A stretch of DNA of 64,000 bases from Steinernema hermaphroditum. Taxonomy: Eukaryota; Nematoda; Chromadorea; Rhabditida; Steinernematidae. This document shows, one piece after another, positions 57,069 to 64,000 of the stretch. Every line of letters begins with the position of its first letter. Positions within the stretch are counted from its first letter, which is position 1. Below the pieces are notes generated by a model. The model ran no database searches. It was not told the origin of the DNA and worked only from the letters and a program-made list of their open reading frames with translations. The stretch spans positions 11,750,092-11,814,091 of the forward strand of contig CM059623.1 in assembly GCA_030435675.1 (NCBI GenBank), read 5' to 3'. Both the position numbers and the translations under genes were made by a program.

Positions 57069-58618
57069 GGCACGATGTCAATTACTCTGAAATAAGTTTG
57101 ATGATTATGGTTCACCGAAACGACGCAAGAAATCGCGAGAAAGAGAAGAACCAAAAAACGGAGAAGGTCCTGCAAGAGGGCGACGGCTCTGTTTGCTTGC
57201 CGTCGACCTATTGATTACCCCGCTCATGTCCACGTGCATTTCATACAGAAGCGAGATGCAAATCTATCAGACATAGACAAAACTCTGCAAGCGCAGTTTT
57301 CGAATCTTCATTTCATTGAAAATCGAGTACTGTGTGGCTAGGTAATCGTTTTATTGGAGCAAATCGCTAAAATCGCACAAAAGAGCGAAATATTGCATGC
57401 GTAAAAGATATTACGGTCATAGAGGCTGTTATCTATAATTTTTCGCTCAATTAACTCCATGGATGCATCAGAGAGTGTGTGTTCTTTGCTCTGGGCGATC
57501 ATGCTACACGCGATGTGCGAAGACGAATGTGATAAATAGGTCAACATCGACGTTTTTGCATACATATATACATATTCTTTCGTTCTGATGAAAGGTCATA
57601 TGCCCTTTTAGCGGAATCAACAATCACAACATTTTACATCGTCCCAAATCATAAATTCAGCGCATCAGTCACCATTGAACATGGGAGACAACACGTGAAA
57701 TTCATACAAAAACTATACCTCACATGCAAAATATAAAAAACACAACACCATCATGATTCTCCCTGATTAGTTCCATCAGAGCCTTTCAACACGCCATTTA
57801 CCAAAACCACCATCGTTTCTCGAGCAAAAAACCTGTCCATAATTAAGAGTGGCACTCAACAGGGAGGGAATCGAAATAAACAACACACAGCCGTCCTCCA
57901 CCCGCCATTCGAGTTTCGTTCGCGGCAGCAGCCTCTGGGTCTGTCTGTTCCAACGTTTGTGTCGTCTACGTCTGCTGTCACGTCTACTTCACGCGCTTGC
58001 AAAATCATCTTCCGTTTTGCCAGTCAGGGTCATGGGGCAGTCGTGGAGCGGTCGTTCTTTGCTGTCTACCGCTTACGTCACCACAGCCATTGCCCCCTCT
58101 TCTTCGTCCAAACGGCGCATTTCGTTAGTCGTCGTCAAGTGACATGCGGCGGCTGTGCCACAACGACGGCTCCGTGCAGACAGCGAAAGCCTTCGTTACT
58201 GTACAGCTCGTTGTGGGAGCGAACAAAAGAAGATTCGCGAAGTTTATCGCGGCGAAGCGTGCGGGAGTCATTCAAATTTGCAAACGGTGGCGTCTAGGGC
58301 GCGTGTATTTTAGTCGACCACTCGGCAATTCGCCATCGATTTTTTTTGCTGTGGATTTCCGAAGATTTGAGAGGTCTACGTTGTTGCAGCTTTTCCGTTA
58401 ATCCTCGCGTGAGCACCGCTGGTGATGTTAGGACGAAGCTGAAAATTTACGGTGCCTTTCGTGTTGAGAGTTTTTGTAAACATCTGCGGATGGGGATTTT
58501 ATCTTGGCTTTTATTTTCCGTGGGTCTTTCTTGAATCGTGAGACACGAAGCTCCCATAATGCTGTTTCGTAGGATTAGTAGCAATTTTGCTCATTTTTCT
58601 TTGTTGCAGAAGAATAAA
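57069..58618. other. Divergent intergenic region, no gene seen
   Basis: This lies between TECR (-) and MDH (+). Open frames at 57849-58401 overlap each other in different frames and have no domain; they may be promoter or 5' UTR sequence. A TTTGTTGCAG acceptor at 58601-58610 precedes the MDH start. Confidence 0.5.
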
Positions 58619-59731
58619 ATGGCTCTGTCCTCTAAGACAGTTGGAAAGTCTCTCGTCGCCTCTGGCCTCCGCGTTGCGAGCACCCGCAACACGTCGAGTG
58701 CCCCCAAGGTTGCGCTCCTCGGAGCCAACGGAGGTATCGGACAGCCAATGGGTCTCCTCCTCAAGCACGATCCCAAGATCGCCAACCTCGCCCTCTACGA
58801 CATCGTTGGAACCCCTGGAGTCGCCGCCGACCTTTCGCACATCGACTCTCCGGCTAAGGTGACAGCTCACACCGGCCCCAACGAGCTTCACGCCGCCCTG
58901 GAAGGTGCCGATGTCGTCGTCATCCCCGCCGGAGTGCCCCGCAAGCCTGGAATGACCCGCGACGATTTGTTCAACACCAACGTTGGAATCGTCCGTGACC
59001 TCGCCGAGGCTGCCTCCAAGATCTGCCCCAAAGCCTTCATCGCCATCATCACGAACCCCGTCAATTCAACCGTGCCCGTCGCTGCTGAAGTTTTCAAGAA
59101 GAACGGCGTCTACGACCCCAAGCGTATCTTCGGAGTCACCACCCTTGATGTCGTCCGCTCGCAGGCTTTTGTCGCAGAATTGAAGGTACGCCAAATTGTA
59201 GCCAGAGCAGCATTAACTCGTTGGCTTTCAGGGTCTTGATGTTGCGAAGACTGTTGTCCCCGTCATTGGAGGACACTCCGGAGTCACCATCATCCCGCTT
59301 CTCTCGCAGGTCACCCCCAAGACGACCTTCACAGAAGACGAAGCCAAGAAGCTGACCATCCGCATCCAGGATGCTGGAACTGAAGTCGTCAAGGCTAAGG
59401 CTGGAGCCGTAAGCTCGGTCGCGGTTGAATGTAATTATGCTTTCTCATTTAGGGATCCGCCACCCTTTCGATGGCCTTGGCTGGAGCGCGTTTCGTACAG
59501 GCGCTCGTCAAGGGACTGAAGGGAGAGAAGAATGTTCAGTGCGCCTACGTCGCCTCCAACGCTGTTCCCGGTGTCGAATTCTTCTCGACCCCACTAGAGC
59601 TCGGACCCAACGGAGTTGAGAAGGTCCTCGGACTTGGAAACCTCAACGCCTACGAGAAGGATCTTGTTGAGCAGGCTGTCCCCGAACTCAAGAAAAACAT
59701 CTCCAAGGGAGTCGCATTCATCAAGGCTTAG
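58619..59731 (+). CDS. mdh-2: Malate dehydrogenase, mitochondrial type
   Basis: Catalyses NAD-dependent interconversion of malate and oxaloacetate in the TCA cycle. Three exons: 58619-59185, 59232-59408, 59453-59731, giving 340 residues. The start follows TTTGTTGCAG by 8 nt. Residues 1-25 are Ser/Arg/Lys rich without acids, a mitochondrial presequence. Then come the NAD-binding [23 protein letters not shown], the mobile-loop arginines ([13 protein letters not shown]), [17 protein letters not shown] and the catalytic IGGHSG. Coding DNA is strongly biased to C/G-ending codons, as in highly expressed genes. It is the first gene of a possible three-gene operon. The symbol is the C. elegans mitochondrial orthologue. 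Confidence 0.96.
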
Positions 59732-59896
59732 AAGATTGTATTTCCGGTGTTTTCATTTTTTGTTACGCGTGATAGAGAGATAGGATTTCATTAATATTCT
59801 CCGTCTACCCTGTTAGTTAATTGTATTTATCGGATGCGTCTGCATACTTTGACTTGAATAAGTTGATTATTCCACCAATGTTGTTTGCTTGTACAG

Positions 59897-61299
59897 ATGC
59901 TGTCGAGGTTCGTAGCAAATGCGGCAGTGCGCCGACTGGGTAGCCGTGCATTTTGCTCGGCTGGGGATGATGGCCCGAAGAAGCCAAAAGAGCCTTCAGC
60001 GAAAGATATTCTCGGAGAAAAGATGCTGTCGGCCGTAGACAGTGTTGCCACGACACAGAACCCGCAAAATCCAGCGGGACGGAAGCGTATGCGAGATATG
60101 TTGAAGGCGAAACTGATCGAGGCGGAGAAGCAGACGTTCGACGAAGCGACCGCTTCGCAGACGGCGGAAATGCTGTCTCAGCAGAGCGTAGTAGACTTGC
60201 TAAAGTCGGTGCCCGTTCAGTCTACGCCTCGAGTCGCGCTGTGAGTTGTCTCGTCTGATGCAATCGCAATTCGGAAAGAAATATTTCAGGCCGTCGAGAA
60301 TACGTGTAGGAAAGAAGGAAACCATCGCGTTGCGCCGCGAAATCGTTTACCAAGCCATTCAGGTGTGTTCGTATTTCCTATTCGTTGGCACAATAGGCAG
60401 TGGAAAGCTGGCTGGAATCCAATCGTGAAAACTGATGTCTTGTTCAGAAGGGATACAAGGCGAGCGAAGCTCAACGAATCGCTGAAGATGCCGTTGCTCG
60501 TGCAGAAGAGCGCATGATCAAACGTGCGGTCGAAACGCACGAACAGCTAAAGGAAGAAGACGCAACGAAGGCTGCCAGAGAAGAGAAGATTGCCAAAGAA
60601 GAACAAGAATTCTATGATGCTGCTAATAATTTCTTTGAGTACACACTGTTTCGCTGGTTGTCGTTTATTTCGGCATTTTCAGGAAGCTGATGTACGATCC
60701 TGAAATCACAGATAAACCGAGAACTGCCACACGCGTGGAAGTCAAGGAGTCCGCACCAAACGTCTTTGTGGACGATGTTCGCGCGCTTGGCATTTTCCCA
60801 GAGAACGGCGAAGGATTGAAAGAGTCCCGCCTAGCGTTCTGGCAGAAGTGGGATGCCGAATGGGTTCAGTAAGTGCTTGTACTCTTTCAACTTGACTAAA
60901 GACCAAAAGTACAATGATTAATAAGAAGTTTCTTTCAGGATTTACAATCAGTCGATGGGACCAAACAACGGTATCGAAGAGCAGATTGAGTGGACAAAGA
61001 AAGGAAAGCTTTGGCCGTACCCCATCAACAACGAGTACATGCTTGGTGAGGAGGAGCGCATCGGGTTCCAAGATCACATCTTCCTCGAGCGTTTCGTCGC
61101 TCAGTCGAATCTGCCCAAGAGTGGACCCATCGCGCACTTCATGGAGCTTGTGAGCGTCGGTCTCTCCAAGAATCCCCACATGACGGCGAAGAAGAAGTTG
61201 GAGCACATCCGCTGGTTCATCAACTACTTCAACGAGCAGAAGGTAGAGCAAGTACACCGTCTGCACGAGGCCGAGCAGCAAGCCGCATTGAATGCTTAG
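59897..61299 (+). CDS. mrps-31: Mitochondrial small ribosomal subunit protein mS31 (MRPS31)
   Basis: Metazoan-specific protein of the mitochondrial 28S ribosomal subunit. Five exons: 59897-60240, 60290-60362, 60448-60638, 60683-60868, 60939-61299, giving 384 residues (human about 395). The ATG directly follows TTGTACAG, suggesting trans-splicing. Residues 1-25 (LSRFVANAAVRRLGSRAF) form a mitochondrial presequence. The middle is a charged, Lys/Glu-rich helical region. The conserved C-terminal domain carries LGIFPENGEG, GKLWPYPINNEYMLGEEE, FLERF and the signature GPIAHFMELVSVGLSKNPHMTA followed by EHIRWFINYFNE (given here in parts). It starts 165 bp after the MDH stop and ends 137 bp before eIF2B-gamma. 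Confidence 0.93.
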
Positions 61300-61436
61300 G
61301 AATTGTAGATTGTTGTTGATATTGTTAAAGCGTTATTTCTCACACATTGTTGCACTTTCGCGCGGTTTTGTCCTCAATTCGGCCTACCTGTTTGGCATGT
61401 GAAGTTGCATCCATCTGAATGTTGTTTTCAGGCACA

Positions 61437-63325
61437 ATGGTCGGTCAAAATCCTAGCGGGTTTCAGGCGATCGTGCTCGCCGGTGGAATCGGAAACCGGA
61501 TGCGGGAGATCACCGACGCCATTCCAAAGTGCCTCTTGCCAGTTGCTGGTGTGCCAGTGTTCTGGTATCCGCTGAACTTGCTCAGTCGCCACCGCATCAT
61601 CGGTAAGATGCAACACAAAACGGAAATGGCTCTAGTAACGTATAGTATTCAAGTAGATTTGAGAAACATTGACGATCGGTCGAAATCGCCATAGGCATCT
61701 AGCCTTTTGTGTCTAGCAGTTCTGATAGACACTATCTAATTTTTGCTGTCCAAAGTCGTCATGCTTTACATTAGCTCGTCTGACCTTAACCTTATTATTT
61801 TGCTTATTTTTAATCGTTTGTCACATGAATGTTTCAGATGTTATTCTTGTCACATCAACCAAGACCGTAGCGGAAGTCAAATCACTCCTTCATCACGATA
61901 AACTACCCAAATTCGCCAACTCGTTAAATATCGACATTGTCGGCACGGACTTAGACGACACTGGCCACGTCCTCCTATCCCTAAAAGATAAAATCAAGGT
62001 TCGGCATTTTCCGCAAAGTTTCCGCCAGTAAAGTCTCCTAGAATGATTTTATCGTCATCAGCGGCGATTTCGTATCCGATCTGTCTCTCCAACCGCTATT
62101 GAATGTGTATCGTGCCTCAGATGCTTGGTTTACATGCCTCCTAGCAGAAAACGCCGTGAACGGCCCCACACCCGGACCCAAGGTGAAACGGTCGAAATGT
62201 AGGTAGCTTTGATCTTTGCTGTGTTGATAAACAGAGTTTCAGATCGCGATTTGGTTATCACGACACCAACTGATACACCCTTCACTCATGATTCGCAGCT
62301 GCTCCATATGATCGCCGAGGAAGAGGTCGACGATGCTGTTGCCATTCCGAATGAGCTCTTCGAGAAATTCCGCAATGTCAGTGCATCGGGCAAATACAAC
62401 GACTGCCACGTATACGTATTCAAGCACGCCGTCCTGAAACTCATCGAGGAAGAAGACGAAGAGTATGTATCCATATAGTCTGATAGACATAGTAAGAAAC
62501 TATAATTATAGGGAAATGGCATCTATCAAAAACGAAATTGTTCCCTTTCTGCTCTCGCGTCAGTACTACCCCATGGAAGAAGAAAACATTCCTAAGGAAC
62601 CGTCGTGGTCAATCCACGCTCGAATGCTCAGCAGCGGCAACGCCACAGTCGACAAGAAGTACTACATTAAGTGTATGGCGTACATGGTGACACCGGAGAA
62701 CGGCACCATGGTAGCACATCTGAATCAACTTGGATCGTACTTGGAGACTAACAAAGCAGTACGTTCTGCAGTTTACCTTTAGACAAATATGCGCCTACTG
62801 CAGATAATCCACTCACTGGAGACGATCTCGCCTGCTCTCTCACACGGACAGAAACTGGATAAGGTGACGGAGAGTTTCGTGTGTCAAGGCACGGCCATTG
62901 GGGCGGACAAGGTTGTGCTGAAGAAGTCGATGATCGGCGCCAAGTGCACGATCGGGGATGGCGCCAAAATAACTGGATCTTTGATAATGGACAACGTCAC
63001 TATTGGCGAAGGGTAAGATCATTACACAACGTCCAGGCAGCTCATTCTCTCAAGTCTGTGAAAACAACCAATGGATAGAAGGAAAACGTTGACCCAAAAT
63101 TAATTATTACGTCTGTTTCAGAGCACAACTGACCAACTGTATTGTATGCCACAACGTGCAGATAGGCACCAACGCACTGCTGAACAACTGTATTGTGGCG
63201 AAAGATCAAACTATTGAGGATAACGGTATGGTTCATCCGTTGGTCGACTGTGTTACATCTTGCCTATTTCAGCGCAACACACGCACGACCTAATCAAGCC
63301 AGAAGACGAAATGCAGATGGATTAA
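61437..63325 (+). CDS. Translation initiation factor eIF2B subunit gamma
   Basis: Subunit of the eIF2B complex that recharges eIF2 with GTP, the control point of general translation and the integrated stress response. Eight exons: 61437-61602, 61838-61998, 62042-62198, 62243-62462, 62512-62758, 62804-63012, 63122-63225, 63273-63325, giving 438 residues (human 452). The N-terminal nucleotidyltransferase-like fold shows [24 protein letters not shown] and [11 protein letters not shown]. The C-terminal left-handed beta-helix has hexapeptide repeats ([40 protein letters not shown], read in parts). The start follows GTTTTCAG by 5 nt. Intron 1 (235 bp) carries GTCTAGC/TAGACA words. It is the last gene of the possible operon. 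Confidence 0.95.
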
Positions 63326-63530
63326 ACTGCCGGTTGTTAAGTTTTATTGTTAATATATGTTGTTTCCAACAAATTAGCGATTTTAATTAATTCAATATGG
63401 ATGCGTTGCCATTTGGTGCAAAAGTTCGATCTAGTAGTTCTCTGAACATAATGTATGCTATCGCTGTCCAGGTGTTCTTATGAGAAGACAAAGCGGCGAT
63501 GGACGACGACTCTACGGTTTTTGTGACTCC

Positions 63531-64000
63531 GAGGATCGATGCTCCTGGAGATACCCCAGAGGATCCTCCGTTATTCCGAGGATCGATGCTCCTGGAGATC
63601 TCCCAGAGGATCCTCCGTTACTCCGGGGATCGATGCTCCTGGAGATCCCCCAGAGGATCCGCAGTGACTCCGAGGATCGATGCTCCTGGAGATCCCCCAG
63701 AGGATCCGCAGTGACTCCGAGGATCGATGCTCCTGGAGATCCCCCAGAGGATCCGCAGTGACTCCGAGGATCGATGCTCCTGGAGATCCCCCAGAGGATC
63801 CTCTGTTACTCCGAGGATCGATGCTCCTGGAGATCTCCCAGAGGATCCTCCGTTACTCCGGGGATCGATGCTCCTGGAGATCCCCCAGAGGATCCGCAGT
63901 GACTCCGAGGATCGATGCTCCTGGAGATCCCCCAGAGGATCCGCAGTGACTCCGAGGATCGATGCTCCCGGAGATCCACCAGAGGATCCGCAGTGACTCC
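63531..64000. repeat. 47-bp satellite with five-unit higher-order structure
   Basis: Exactly ten 47-bp units fit between 63531 and the window edge. Each contains GAGGATCGATGCTCC (or GGGGATCG) and a GGATCC. Units 2, 3, 4 and 5 match units 7, 8, 9 and 10 by diagnostic variants (CCTCCGTTACTCC, GGGG start, CCGCAGTGACTCC), so the array is built on a 235-bp higher-order repeat. It continues past the right edge. Because 47 is not a multiple of three, the long frames across it are not evidence of coding. Confidence 0.97.

Noticed and set aside
63480..63996. Open frames across the satellite that look like repeat proteins
   Set aside because: They are a by-product of a 47-bp unit with few stops; several frames are open at once and unit length is not a multiple of three.

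Overview
This window is nuclear DNA from a nematode; I cannot name the genus. Most genes are split by very short introns (typically 41-50 bp) that end in TTTCAG or TTTTAG. Many start codons sit just behind such an acceptor, as expected for spliced-leader trans-splicing. The protein set is animal and nematode-like: N-glycan processing, Arp2/3, HP1, Dachshund, a casein-kinase-like pseudokinase, intestinal-type histidine acid phosphatases and a nematode F-box-like protein. Gene models were built by joining reading frames across GT...AG introns, and every multi-exon CDS listed sums to a whole number of codons.

Layout. 0-12.7 kb: an unrecognised 147-aa protein (-), a small protein kinase (-), the glycosyltransferase GnT-I (+), a CK1/TTBK-like pseudokinase (+), an intronless gene encoding only the C-terminal half of Pcf11 (+), a secreted PAN/Apple-domain protein (-), and a possibly broken ORF (-). 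12.7-21 kb: a TATA-driven secreted 8-cysteine peptide gene, a 3.2-kb stretch with hairpins but no gene, then two tandem histidine acid phosphatase genes whose 3' halves look homogenised by gene conversion. 21-31 kb: an intronless F-box-like gene (-), a sesquipedalian-like PH protein (+), HP1 (-), ARPC3 (+), a decayed insulin-degrading-enzyme (M16) fragment (-), and a PPM1D-like PP2C phosphatase (-). 33-38 kb: FBXO42-like kelch/F-box protein and GMF (both +), then a coiled-coil protein (-). 39-44 kb: a second copy of the 8-cysteine peptide gene, then Dachshund (-) with a 1.9-kb intron. 43.6-54.2 kb: about 10.7 kb without a convincing gene. 54-57 kb: PEBP (with a likely mitochondrial presequence) and TECR, both -. 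58.6-63.3 kb: a tight head-to-tail cluster of malate dehydrogenase, mitochondrial ribosomal protein mS31 and eIF2B-gamma that could be an operon. The right edge is a 47-bp satellite with a five-unit higher-order repeat, running off the window.

Most genes are unrelated housekeeping genes. The clearest shared signals are the MDH/mS31/eIF2B-gamma cluster (mitochondrial metabolism and two steps of translation), the duplicated peptide and phosphatase genes (secreted products), and a noncoding layer rich in GTCT/AGAC words, GTCTAGAC palindromes and foldback hairpins that recurs in introns and intergenic DNA.
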